Origin: Dichetophora obliterata
Taxonomy: Eukaryota > Arthropoda > Insecta > Diptera > Sciomyzidae
DNA: 64,000 nt
Direction of reading: 5' to 3'
NCBI GenBank assembly: GCA_963920525.1
Contig: OY986435.1
Location: 228,127,793-228,191,792, forward strand
Positions 24,526 through 35,707 of the stretch are shown here, piece by piece (positions within the stretch are counted from its first letter, which is position 1; every line of letters begins with the position of its first letter). The notes beneath the pieces were generated by a model that was given only the letters and a program-made list of their open reading frames with translations, ran no database searches and had not been told where the DNA came from. Made by a program: the position numbers and the translations under genes.

Positions 24526-25086
24526 TAACAACTGTGATGGTCGAATGGATAAGCCCATGCACTTACACTCAAGATATTATCAGTTTTGGTATTTATTTCT
24601 AACTTTTAACCACTGTGCATCGGCCTTTTGATTTTGTTTTATTTTTGTTTATGTTGTTTTTCTCTCCATAGAGTGCAACAATAAAATACTAAGAACGAGT
24701 TTTCGAGAAAAACAAACAAAAAATGAGAGCTCACATGGCCCGCAGACAAGTATTTACGAAAAGTGCATACGCAAAAAAACTAATTAACGCTAAGAGACGT
24801 TGGCAGAGAAGGAGCAGTACTCAGAGTACACTCAAAATTCGAATCGAGCGCCTTTGTAGTAAACTGACTCAACGCACTCATTGAAAACGGCTCGAAGTGG
24901 ATCGGATCACGCCGCTCTCGGATATAAGAATGTAATTATACCCGAAAAAATGCTAAATAGCATGGATAGAGTTGAGAACAGCACGACACTCGGTTATGAT
25001 TTGAGTATCCGAATTCTGTCGGATACTCATTGCAGTTCTCTGCTGTGCATTAGAAAGTTACGCACAGAATTGAACGACTTGCACAA

Positions 25087-26300
25087 ATGAAAATTACAAC
25101 TCAAACATCACGCAATCTTGCTACAGATTCGAAAAGAAGTGTGGTGCAATTGAATAATCGAGTACACATTCAAGCAACAAGATCACTAACACTGTCATCA
25201 TTCAATCGCATCGCATTTGAATATAATCCAGACATCGAATATTGCACACATTCGAAAATTTCCATTGGTGACATGGATAAAGAATGCACTTATTGCCACG
25301 CTCTGAAATTCACAAATAAAACTGCAGGGGGATGTATTGTTTATCAAGCAAAGTTGTTTTACCTTCATTGAACCTCACCAGAGCCACTGAAAACGCTTAT
25401 GGATGGCAACACCGCAGAGTCCAAAATATTTTTGAAAATATAAGGATATTTAATATTTGTTTTAAAATGACTGCCTTCGCCGCCAATATCATTACGAATA
25501 CGGATGGACAAGGATGCACATTTCATTCAACATTCAAAATACAGGGCCAGGTTTTTCACAAAATTGGCTGGGAGATGAAGAAGAGCAGACCAACATCCGT
25601 TGTGCTTACAATCACATTCAACTATTACAGGAACGCGCTATCATAAGAAGTTTTAAATCGTACATTAAAAGATTTGAAAGGCAACGAAAGACTCTTTGGC
25701 GGCACTCCCATTTTGTTATCAGGATATTTTCGACAGACACTTCCAGTTATTCTACGTTTCACATATGTAGATGAAATAAATGCCAGTTTCAAGGATTCAC
25801 CACTGTAGAGCCGTGTTCACAAATTGAAGTTATCAACACGTATGCGTGTCTAACTTCAAAATGATCCATCTGCTGTGCTACTTTCAAAGCAATTGCTTGG
25901 TAGTGGAGAAGGCAAAATTAATGTTAATCCAATGAGGCAGACAATAAACCTACCAGATATCTTTTGCATCATTGTGCTATCTAGAGATCCATTAATTCAA
26001 AATTTGTTGCGAGATAATATCAAGAATCATCGAAAGCTGAGTGAAAGAGCAATTTTAACAGCAAAAACTATCGATGTCGATACCATAAATATCTACATTT
26101 AAAACATATTGGAATCTCCGTCATTTTCATTCAAGTCAATAGACACTGTGGAAAAAGAAGATAAAGAAGTGAATTTTCCAACTAAATTTTTAAATTCGCT
26201 TAATTCAACAGTCAGGTCTTTCAACACATAGTTTAATTTAGAAAGTTGGATAAGCAATCATACTGCTTATCCAACTTAAAACTATGTAACGGAACTCAGT
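25087..26300 (+). pseudogene. Helitron Rep/helicase relic with a central deletion
   Basis: The first part resembles the N-terminus of Helitron replicases: FEYNPDIEYCTHSKISIGDM, then a zinc-finger-like ECTYCHALKF...GGC and IFENIRIFNICFKMTAFAAN. After about 25680 it jumps to helicase: LFGGTPILLSGYFRQTLPVI (motif III area, with Y where D is usual), LLGSGEGKINVN, LSERAILTAKTIDVDTINI and FSFKSIDTVEKEDKEVNFP. The HUH nuclease and Walker A helicase motif between these are missing, so about half the protein is deleted. Stops and frameshifts are frequent. It ends before motif VI. Confidence 0.8.
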
Positions 26301-26935
26301 TGACTATCAAGAAAATTTTGGGAGCATAATTGAATCAACAATTATCAATGGAAATTTTTTTCAATTCAGTTTCAATTTATTTTCAATTTATTTATTTATT
26401 TAACATATAGTGTTGGCAAATAAGAGTTAAGTCTCCTTTAAAAGCCCAGAGAAAAATATAGAATACATACAACGAGATCATAACAACCATTCATAAGACG
26501 ATAATGAATGGTTCAGTTCATCTCGTCAATTAGTTGGTGTCGGTTGTGTTTTATCGTTTATGTAAAAGCCTTTGTTTGTTATATTCGTGAGTGTATTAAA
26601 ATAGTTTCAATATAGTAATTATTTAAATATCATATTTACTATACTAACAACATTAATATAAAACTGTTCGCTTAGTTAATAATTGTGCATTTAAGTTGTG
26701 TAAGTTTAATTCTTGCATTTTAACTTTGTTTAACTTATTTAGTTAATGCAGTGTTGTTGTTGTTTGTGCATGCTTGCGGTGTTTTAGTTTCTTCTTTGTG
26801 CTGTGATTTGTTTATCTGCAGTTCAGTGAGTGTTGTTGTTGTTTTTTGTTTTCTACTAAACTGTGCACACACTGTCTGAATAAAGTAACCCTGAAAGCAC
26901 ATTTTGCATCTGCTCATTTTTTTAAAAAATTAGAA

Positions 26936-27464
26936 ATGGATTATTTTTCTGCAGAAAATATCGTTGATTGTTCTTTGGACGAACTTTGCAAAAGCCAAAA
27001 CATTCTAAACCCCATGTTCAGCTGTTCTGGTCCATGTGAGCAGATAGATGTTTCATGCATCTTGTGCCGGTATTTCCAAGTCATGCCTTGACGACTTAAA
27101 ATCTCAGCGATCAGGTCTTCGCTGGTACTGTGCTTCGTGTAGGGCACTTTCCCCAGATGAACTTTATTCAAAAATTAAGCTTTTTGGGAAAAGTCTTAAC
27201 TCATTAAACAACAATTTTCGAGAAATTGTAACATTTTTTAGTGAAGTTAGGGCCGCACCCAGTACCAGCATCTATGATGAAAATTCCATTTCAGAAAATA
27301 TTCCGCTTTCTTTGTCACAGACTGTTTCTTCAGGGACACAAACAATACTTTCATCAGAAGACCATATTATCTCAAAAAGAAAGAGACAAAATAAAAAAAT
27401 AATAAGAAGCGAAAATCATTTGGATCTACTTCTCAGGCCAAGCAGCCCTCAGCACTGCTTTTGA
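26936..27464 (+). pseudogene. Retrotransposon ORF1 with PHD-type zinc finger, frameshifted
   Basis: CSGPCEQI, then after a frameshift near 27050 FHASCAGISKSCLDDL and RWYCASCRALSPDE form the Cys/His pattern of a PHD finger found in ORF1 proteins of several insect non-LTR families. A predicted helical stretch follows (LFGKSLNSLNNNFREIVTFF), and then a basic segment (KRKRQNKKIIR). ORF1 products of this kind bind the element RNA. The downstream sequence to 27830 still shows an ORF1-like end (FILTVPAEEFATVLNSNLW) in another frame. Inactive. Confidence 0.75.
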
Positions 27465-28026
27465 ACAGGAACACTCCAGTTACTTCCTCGTCACCTTCTA
27501 ACATTCCTTCTTTGACTAATAGTTCAGTTTTGACTCCTATTGAGCCTAGAAATCTATCAAGCTTAAGGGCAGTGTCGAGGAAAAAAATTTATTTATTTCA
27601 CGTCTTCAGCCCGACACAACTGTTGAAAATGTACTGACTTTTATCAAACATAATAACTTGTTGAGTCAAAATGCATTTTTTTTCATGCAAAAAAAATAGG
27701 TAATAAACCTTCCCATGCTTCCTTTATACTCACAGTTCCAGCTGAAGAGTTTGCAACTGTTCTAAACTCTAATTTGTGGACTGATAATATACTCGTTACA
27801 GAGTTTCAGCCTAAGAATAAGCCTAGAGGGACGACTCAAGCCGCTCGTCAATCCCAAAAAAACTGAATAGGTTATCCCTTTACTAACAAAATGTAAGGGG
27901 ATTACGCTCTAAGACGCGAGACATATTTTTAATGTCTCAGAATTTCTCTGAGGATATTATCGCACTGACTGAAACTTGGTGGAGGTGTCTTATTAGCTGT
28001 AAGGAACTCCTTCGTTAGTTCCATTA

Positions 28027-30560
28027 TTGTTGTTCCCTGCTCTGCTAACATCGAACTTATATGCGTTAAGGTTGTACATTGCAATTCTAATGTATATCTT
28101 ATTAATGCATACGTTCCTCTTAAGAGCAGTTAATGACGACATTTTATTGTTTGATTTTAGTCTGCCTGACTTGAAATGGGAATCTTCTGACGATGATACA
28201 TATTTTTGTGCATCTTATTCGAAGACTCGCCAAAAGCATATATTTGTTGATAATATATGTTCTGACTTACAACAAGTAAGTTGCATTTATAATAGTCGTG
28301 AAAGACTTCTTGACCTGGTCTCAACTACAGACAGTAAGAATGTGATTGTTGAGAGGGCCCCTCATGCTTTGACTGCTGTTGATGAATACCATCCACCATT
28401 GAGCATATGGTACAAATCAGACAGGGATAATATAGTAAAGTCTAACTCAATAGATAAAGTTTATGAATTCAATTTTAAAAAAGCTGACTTTTTGAAGTTG
28501 AATCATTTACTTCAAAGTAAACTTCATGCTATTTTAGAATATGTTAATAATAACACTCTTGATGATTCAATTATTTTTTTTTATATGGAAATCTTTGCTG
28601 CGTTTTCTCTGTCTGTGCCATATAGCCTCAAATTTACGAAAAATTGTGCTTACCCCTGGTACACAAAGGAGTTAAAGATTCTTCGCAACAGCAGGAATAG
28701 GGCATGGAAAAAATATGTCTGTAGCTTAGACTTGAACGACCTAGAAATCTACAAGCGTTTGTTTCTGGATTTTGAAAATTGCTCAGCTACCTTATATCAA
28801 AATTATTTATACAGTATTAAGCAGAGAAATTTGTCTGATCCGAAGAAATTCTGGGGTTTCATAAACACCAAAAAAAAATCTGATGGATTCCCTTCATCAT
28901 TTAAAACCTCTGACGGATTTACTGACGATCCTGTCGTGATTTGTGGTCTATTTGCCAATCTCTTTAAAGGGTCATTTTGTTCAGACTCTTTTAATCCTGA
29001 TGAAGATTACTTTGAAGATATGAACTCTACACCCAGGGTTTCGTTGGATTCTATATCCTTTACTTCAGAGGATATTTTAAAGTATATTGGATTGATCGAT
29101 GAGGATTTTAATGCTGGACCTGACGGAATTCCTGCCGCAGTGTTAATAAGATGCAATTCCGTTCTAAGTCAACCACTGTCCATGAAAAAATCGTTTATAA
29201 GTCCTATTTATAAAAAAGGTTGTAGGAACAATATAAACAACTACATTCCTATCGCGAAACTCTCGTCGATTCCAAAACTTTTTGAGCGGCTCGTGTATGA
29301 TCGTGTGAAAATTGACTGTGGGAAGGTCATGACAACTCGTCAGCATGGATTTGTTACTGGCAGATCCACTGTGCCTAATCTCCTTGATTTTACAACGTTT
29401 TGCTTAAGTTCATTTTATTCAGGTAACCAGGTCGACTGTATTTACACTGATTTTAGTAAAGCATTTGATAAACTGCCACACAACTTAATTCTATTTAAAC
29501 TAAAGTTAATGGGTTTTCCACAATTTTTTGTAAGCTGGATTCAATCGTATCTGACAGCGATCTTATCAAATACGATTTCGAGGCGTATTGTCAGCTGAAT
29601 TTATTGCTGAATCAGGTGTTCCTCAAGGTAGCCACCTTGGTCCACTTCTGTTTATTTTAGCCATTAATGATGTAACCCACATCATCAAACACTCTCATCT
29701 ACTTATCTATGCAGATGACATGATATACAGATATACAGAATACAGATATACAAATATACAGAACAATAAATGCTAAAGACAATTCAGATCTGCTCCAGTC
29801 TGATTTGAAATCCTTTGAAATTTGGTGTTCTAAAAATAGTATGTTTCTAAATTCAAATAAATGCCAAAATATGACCTTTTCGCGAAAAAGGAATAATTTA
29901 ATTTTTGATTATAAGATAAAAGATACTGCTTTAAGTCGTGTAGATGCTGTCAAAGATCTTGGTATATGCATGGATTTTAAGCTATCGTTTAACGTTCATA
30001 TTGATTACATTTGTAAAAAAGCATCTTCTATGCTCGCGTTTATGAAAAGCTGGGCCAAAGAATTTAATAGTATGATGACATCTACAACGCTGTATTATGC
30101 AATTGTGCGACCTCACTTAGAGTATGCAATTCAAGTTTGGTTCCCAAGTTGCAATGTACATGTTGAACGTATGGAGAGAATCCAAAAACGTTTTGTTCGA
30201 TTTGCTCTAAGGGGCTTAAGTGCAACGGACACTTTAAGCCTTCCTCCTTATGAGGATCGTTTAAAACTATTAAAAATGCAATCTTTGAACGAGAGAAGGA
30301 AGTCTGCAGATATCGTCTATTTACACCAACTCATAACTGGTGTATTCGATTCACCAGAACTCCTAACTCTTATAAATTTTAACACTAACCGTAGAAGCAG
30401 TAGAAATGCTAACAATTTAATTTACTTACCTTTTAGTAGAACAAATTATATGGCTACTGCTCCTTTACATCGCATGAGTACCTTTGTTAACAACTGTAGC
30501 TTTTTTGATGTTAACTTATCGAAAGGTCAACTCAAAAATAGATTGAAAACTAATGTATGA
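28027..30560 (+). pseudogene. ORF2: endonuclease end plus reverse transcriptase, three frames
   Basis: Frame 1 (28027-29598) holds the endonuclease tail and RT start: KKFWGFINTKKKSDGFPSS, AGPDGIPAAVL, ISPIYKKG, QHGFVTGRSTVPNL and motif A IYTDFSKAFDKLPHN. A frameshift near 29556 leads to frame 2 (29588-29776), with SGVPQGSHLGPLLFIL and the catalytic box LLIYADDM. A short repeat expansion just after the box (29722-29766) breaks it again, and frame 3 (29805-30560) carries the thumb (FEIWCSKNSMFLNSNKC, LEYAIQVWFPSC). The first 37 residues of frame 1 are not natural protein start. Confidence 0.85.
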
Positions 30561-30684
30561 TTAGATCTATGTAAACGCATGGTTAGTTGTTATGTCTTGT
30601 GTTGTCCCTGAGCCCAACCCATATTATGGTGGGTACATTTTTCTCACTTCGGATTGTTTTGGACCACTCTTATCGATATCATTA

Positions 30685-31004
30685 AAGCTATTCACAGTTT
30701 GAGCGTACTTTTAACAAATCGTATTTATAGCATTTGTTATTGTTCAAACTGTGAGCACCTCGCCATGTGACTGTCGTATAAAAAAATTGTACAACCCTGT
30801 GATGTATGTGATTATGCGGCTGTAGACAGAGCATAAAGATACGAGGTATAAAAAACACGTCCAAGGGCTGCTTTTATTTACGCGTGCCTGCGTATTTGCG
30901 TTTGTATGCAAAACAACAACAAAGCAAAATGCGCTTTCGTAAATTGACGTACAAATAGCAAATCGTACAAATGGCGGACCAGCGTATTCGAACTGTGAAT
31001 GGCC
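30685..31004. mobile_element. PIF/Harbinger-like MITE, 320 bp
   Basis: TTA occurs on both sides (30682-30684 and 31005-31007). The ends read AAGCTATTCACAGTTTGAGC and, complemented from the right, GGCCATTCACAGTTCGAATA, an imperfect inverted repeat of about 24 bp. A 3-bp TWA duplication is typical of the PIF/Harbinger superfamily. No coding capacity. Inside, CACAGTTTGA (near 30693) also pairs with TCAAACTGTG (near 30745). Confidence 0.68.
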
Positions 31005-31007
31005 TTA

Positions 31008-31389
31008 TTGAGATGTTTTAATGTTATTTGGGCTTGTTCTTAAGATGATCTAATGCGGAGAAAGTGCGAAAAAGCTGTAGTAGCTGAACTCTATTGTTAT
31101 TGCATGAAATATTAAAATTTTAAAGAATTTATACAAAATTAAAAGCAACAATCATATAAAAATTTTAGATTAAAAATAAGACGGAATACATTATATGAAT
31201 ACTAAACAAGCATTAATTAGATAAAAATAAAATTAAAAACAGAATTTATATAAAGTTAAAAGTAGTTAACATTTAATTAAAGAAATAATTTTGAGCAGCC
31301 TTAAAATAAACGACAGCGAAAATAAAATGAGAGAAAGAATCAAAGAAGAGTAAAATCAAGAGAGATTGAATTAGTAGTTAAGAAAAGTA
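31008..31389. other. No gene; probably retroelement 3' UTR
   Basis: A-rich on the plus strand. It may include the 3' untranslated region of the minus-strand element ending near 31390-31456, but its 3' end could not be fixed. Confidence 0.4.
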
Positions 31390-33519
31390 GTTTAAAATTA
31401 AATGCTAAAAGGTCCTATAGTTTGGAATACATTTGAGGCTAAGTGGAAGTGAATTTCACAATCTGATCGCACCTACGAAAAATAGTCTACTAGAAACAAT
31501 GTAGTTGTATCTTGGGACCAAAATGTTCCTACTTCTACTTGACCTGCAGAACTCAAGTTTATCAAAAAGATATCGTAGGGATCGCGAGTAGATGACTTTG
31601 TGTAAGAAAATACAGTTTCTTGCCTTAAGGTATTCGAGTAAGCCAATGCCCAAAATTTGGTTGCAATATTGCGAGATATGGTCAAATCTTTTCAGATCGT
31701 ATATAAAGCGGGCAGCGTTATTGAATGCAACTAATAGTTTGTGAGAAGACCTCGAATCTAGCTGGCTATAAACAACTTCTAAGTATGTTATGATTGGAAG
31801 CAGCAATGATTGGAAGCAGCAACTTTCTTTTAGTATTTGTTGGCATGAAAGAAGCAGTCATACGGAGATTTCGTAATACATAATAAACTTTGATTACACA
31901 AGAGTTAATGTGGTCCTCACAGGACAGGGTGGAATTAACAATGTATCCAAGATTGGTTACCTTTTTAACTGTTTTCAGCTCAATGTCTTCCAATAACACA
32001 GGTGGGAAATCAGTATTCTGAAGGTGCGTTTTCGAGATTGGTAGTATATATGATTTAAGGGGGTTTAATTTTAGCATATTGGTTCTGGCCCACACTGAAA
32101 TTGTTTTTAGATCTTCATTCATTTTAAGAAATAATTCATCAACGAGTCTAGTAGGCCTAGATAAGTATAGTTGAAGGTCATCAGCGTAAGCGTGCATGCT
32201 GACATATTTGCACTTATTGAATATGTCATTAATAAACAAAGTAAGTAGAAGTGGGCCAAGAACAGAGCCTTGTGGAACTCCAATCGTGGTCCTTCTAAAT
32301 ACAGAAAAATTGTTTCCCATCTTAACTCTTTGAGACCTACCAACAAGATAACTTTGAATAAAGCGAACCGCAGAGTCAGAGAAATTAAAATAGCGCTTAA
32401 GTTTTTTGCAGAGTAATGTGTGGTTCACATGTCAAATGCCGCATATCGTAAGGCTCTCTTATATCATCCAAAATTTTAACCAACGCAATCGAACAGCTGT
32501 ACCCTGATCGAAACCCAGACTGATGGTTAGACATGAGATTAAATAAATTGATGTGGCCATTGATTTTCTCAGCTACGAGGCACTCACACACCTTCGACAC
32601 TGAGGACAACAAACTTATTGGACGAAAATCGCAGGGTTCACTAGCAAGCTTTTTTTTTGCAATGGGAATAATAGTAGCCACTTTCCAGATCTCAGAGTAA
32701 CTAGCGGTAGTGAAGCAGTGGTTTATTATATGCGCAAGTGGGCTAAGCACATGTGGTAGAACAAGATTAAGAAATCTAATAGAAATCCCGTCTTCACCGA
32801 TAGCATTTGATTTTGTAAAACACCGTGCAACATCAAATTCACTTGCTGCTTCAATGCTTTCGTCAAAATAGGATAAGGAGGTCACGTCATGTACAGTGCT
32901 AGAAACGAAATAGTCATTAAGGGAATTAGCATCAATCTGACATTCATCAGACTCATTTCTGCATACTCCAATACCTTTTAGATTTTGCCAAAGCTGTTTT
33001 GATGGTAAAGTTGAACTTAATTTGGATATGTAATATTGTTTTTTAGAGAGTCTGACGGCACGAGTGGCTTCATTTCTAGCCTTTTACAGCTCCCAGTTAA
33101 TGGCAGTGGTGTTGCGTTTTCATTTGTTGTAATATTTATCTAGAGCCAGTTTCACTGAGTGTGTAAACCAAGGACAAGTTTTATTGGTAACCCGACGGGT
33201 ACATGGTGGAACGTGAGTATTGAAGAGATTAGTTATAGTATCATTAAAAAAAGCTAATTTTTCATTGACTGACGAAAGGAACCAAACATCAGTCCAATTT
33301 ATGATAGACAAATCATTTATAAACGACGCATAATCTATAGCTTTAAAATTGTGGTATGTAAAAAAGTTTGAGAGGGAGTAAGTGAGATGTCCTCGTTTAA
33401 TATGCAAAATATAAGATCATGGTCAGACAGAAAACAGATTTGGTCAAAAAGCAAGATAGACGATGCGTCAGAAACAACAAATATATCTAACAAGCTAGGG
33501 CTAGCGTTGTTTGAAAACC
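31390..33519 (-). mobile_element. Non-LTR retrotransposon (CR1/Jockey type), RT portion
   Basis: Read on the minus strand: endonuclease end (33519-33335, FSNNASPSLLDIFVVSDASS, FLSDHDLIF), linker with CPWFTHSVKLALDKYYNK, then RT. RT landmarks are NAIGEDGISIRFLN, WKVATIIPIAKKKL, FRPISLLSSVSK, HQSGFRSGYSC, GVPQGSVLGPLLLTLFI, YADDLQLYLS and the thumb down to SRLFFVGAIRL (31456). Frames change near 32400 and 31800 and the linker is frameshifted. The upstream endonuclease continues at 35232 beyond a solo LTR. No RNase H domain. Confidence 0.85.
31766..32428 (-). pseudogene. Reverse transcriptase middle part with intact YADD box
   Basis: 220 codons beginning NHTLLCKKL, just downstream of motif A. 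GVPQGSVLGPLLLTLFINDI lies near residue 50, HAYADDLQLYLS near 78 and LKLNPLKSYILPISK near 122. Upstream (32429-32885) the frame ends ...DIREPYD, and the residues containing motif A (which carries the first catalytic Asp) are absent, so a small deletion as well as a frameshift removed the active site. At 31798-31812 a duplicated GATTGGAAGCAGCAA breaks the downstream frame. Confidence 0.82.
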
Positions 33520-34238
33520 TGTAACATGACGTTACAAATATTATATACTTTTTATACACTAAATAAACTATTAAATAATTTCGATGTATATATTTAGGTT
33601 TTTTATTTTATGGTTACTTTTTAATTTTAGTTGTTTGATTTTTTAAGGCGTTATTTAGTAACCGAAAAATCTTTTTTATTGTTTCTTAAAAAATATTTTT
33701 TTATTAAAAAACAGATAAATTTTATCAAAATTAAATTTTTAATTTGCCGACGTTTCGCAGATTGTTCGTCTGCTTCTTCAGGGCTTCTTTGTTTATGTAT
33801 ATATATATTCATATTATATTACTTAAATATTCCTACTTATTATTATAAATATAAAGACGTTACAAATATTATATTTGTATACACTACGTAAACTATAATA
33901 TTAAATATTATCGATATATATATTCATATTGTATTACTTAAATATTTCTACTTATTATTATTAAAGCAGCAATAACACACAACCGCACTACGACACCAGA
34001 CCATAGAAACAAACACACGCTACATAACTTCTCAATAAAACTAATTGACAACACACAACCGCACTACTGCATAAGCCGCTAATTAATACGCACACCACCT
34101 ATCTATGCATAGCCAGGCAGGCCAAAGACAAAACTGAACGTATAATTCCCAACTGGTTTTCTGTCCATATCGAATAAAAGGGCGACACAAAACCAACCAA
34201 AGCAGCTTTACTTCAGGTAAGCTCGAAGTAGTAACTCT

Positions 34239-34753
34239 ATGGCGAGCCAGCTTGCTGGCTCTTCCCTTAGAGTCTCTGCTTGAGATGTCGCACTTGCGGT
34301 GAGAACCAATACTTGGTTCATCCAACGCAGTCAGCATACTCTACAATTTTGGTCGCAGTGGCTCAATGGCGAGCTAGCTTGCTGGTTCTCCCCTTTGAGT
34401 CGCTGTTTGAGATGTCGCACCGGCGGTGAGAACCATCTTTGGTTCGTCCAACGCAGTTGGCATACTCTAAGGGGGGTTTGCTTGGGTTTTGGCGCCGGGA
34501 CTAGATGGCGAGCCAGCTTGCTGGTTCTTCCCTATTAGTCTCTGTTCGAAACTTCGCACTTGCGGTGAGAACCAGTCTCCGGTTCATCCAACGCAGTCGG
34601 CATACTTTTGTATGTTGTTTTGTTTTGTTTTGTTTGCCGCAGTAGCTCAATGGCGAGCCAGCTTGCTGGTTCTTCCCTTTGAGTACCTGTTTTAGATGTC
34701 GCACTTGTGGTGAGAACCAGTCTTTGGTTCGTCCAACGCAGTCGGCATACCTT
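34239..34753. repeat. Four ~104-bp repeats at 127-145 bp spacing inside the LTR
   Basis: Units begin ATGGCGAGCCAGCTTGCTGG at 34239, 34366, 34505 and 34650, then TTTGAGATGTCGCACTTGCG, GTGAGAACCA, and end GGTTCRTCCAACGCAGTYGG followed by CATACT. The start of each is a hairpin (GAGCCAGC TT GCTGGCTC, perfect in unit 1). Spacers between units differ (for example GGTCGCAGTGGCTCA, or GTTTTGTTTTG). The units keep about 90 percent identity by eye. Short open frames here are repeat translations. Confidence 0.92.
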
Positions 34754-34897
34754 TATTAAATTGTTTATTGTTTATATATATTTGCATGGTGCGAACTTCA
34801 TAGAGGTTTTTCCACCATGATTGTCTCTAAAAATATTAAATGTGAGCATTCCTTCAGGACACGAGCCCCTGGCAACAATCAACCACCGACTACCGCT

Positions 34898-34995
34898 CTA
34901 CCGATTATCGAACTACCGATTGCTAATCTACCGATTACCGATTGCTAATCTACCGATTACCGATTGCTAATCCACCGATTAACCGAATACCGATT
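34898..34995. repeat. 22-bp tandem repeat inside the LTR
   Basis: About four units of CTACCGATTACCGATTGCTA (plus AT), the last ones degenerate. Confidence 0.9.
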
Positions 34996-35231
34996 TTGCC
35001 GTCAGCTGGACCCACAACCTCCGACCTTTCGACTGCCTACATTCACTTTTACCCAAACTACTGACGTCACGCTGCATTAAGTATTTTTAAGGAGAATATA
35101 TCAATAAAATACAAAATTATAATATTAAACCAACACCGACTGCGTTCTTATTAGATGAAAGTTTGTGGATCTTTCACTCGATCCTGGCAAGGCTGAGCTG
35201 ACCTCAGCCAGAAGATAAAACCACTGTTACA

Positions 35232-35707
35232 AACCTCGTTGGCACAGCAGTGTGCACAACATGTAGTCCTACTTCAGTTAGTTTTTCCAGAAAATTTCTA
35301 GTATCTAAGGTTATCACTGTGTAAAAGATTTAAATTGAAATCACCACATAAAACTAAATGCTGAAAATCTAAGGCATAGCTAGAGATGGAAGAGAAGACA
35401 GGTTTCAAACTGCAATTACGACTTGGATTATAAATACAAGAAAGAAAAATTTTAGTTACGCTACTGCATATTTCAATATTTAAAAATTCGACCTCGGATC
35501 CACTTGACTTACTAATTAATTTCACATTGAGATTTTTTTACAGTACATCGCGACCCCTCCACCTCTTCTATTTGTTCTATCATGGCGAAACAGTTCAAAA
35601 TTAGGTAGGTTGAAGTAAGAATCATTAAAGTCCTCATTAAACCAGGTTTCCGTGACGCATACGATATCAAAAGAAGAATCTGCAAACACGTATTTAATAC
35701 AGTCCAA
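35232..35707 (-). pseudogene. Non-LTR endonuclease domain, N-terminal half
   Basis: Upstream part of the element at 31390-33519. Minus-strand pieces FDIVCVTETWFNEDFNDSYF and RHDRTNRRGGGVAMY belong to the APE-type endonuclease (ETW, with the catalytic Glu, is visible). After a frameshift near 35522, SGSEVEFLNIEICSS and HLVLCGDFNLNLLHSDN follow (GDFN is the conserved motif). A further frameshift and stop occur near 35297 before the LTR. The 5' part and ORF1 are missing. Confidence 0.85.

Larger units (their letters stand above)
26936..30600 (+). mobile_element. Non-LTR retrotransposon with PHD-finger ORF1, broken
   Basis: ORF1 region 26936-27840, ORF2 region 27870-30560. ORF2 starts with an endonuclease (VRGLRSKTRDIFLMSQN, IIALTET), loses about 30 codons of it at 27975, resumes at GGVLLAVRNSF, and then contains a complete RT order. 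At least four frameshifts. 26331-26935 upstream has no gene and may hold the 5' UTR. The protein is related to the element at 16691-19132 (shared GVPQGSHLGP and KAFDK wording), but they are different families. No tail or target duplication was identified. Confidence 0.82.
33520..35231. mobile_element. Solo LTR, 1712 bp, with 4-bp target duplication
   Basis: Begins TGTAAC and ends GTTACA, the TG...CA inverted ends of LTRs. AACC is directly repeated at 33516-33519 and 35232-35235, a 4-bp duplication as made by Ty3/Gypsy-type integrases. Removing 33520-35231 plus one AACC restores the endonuclease frame across the site (VPTRF joined to SNNASPSL on the minus strand), which proves an insertion. 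AATAAA near 35104 could be the polyadenylation signal, giving plus orientation. No gag-pol remains, so it looks like the product of LTR-LTR recombination. Inside are a duplicated AT-rich segment (33529-33600 and 33854-33960) and two tandem arrays listed separately. Confidence 0.8.

Noticed and set aside
24881..25090. 69-codon frame before the Helitron relic
   Set aside because: Lies near the Rep relic but I cannot align it to a known Rep N-terminus, so I left it out of the relic.
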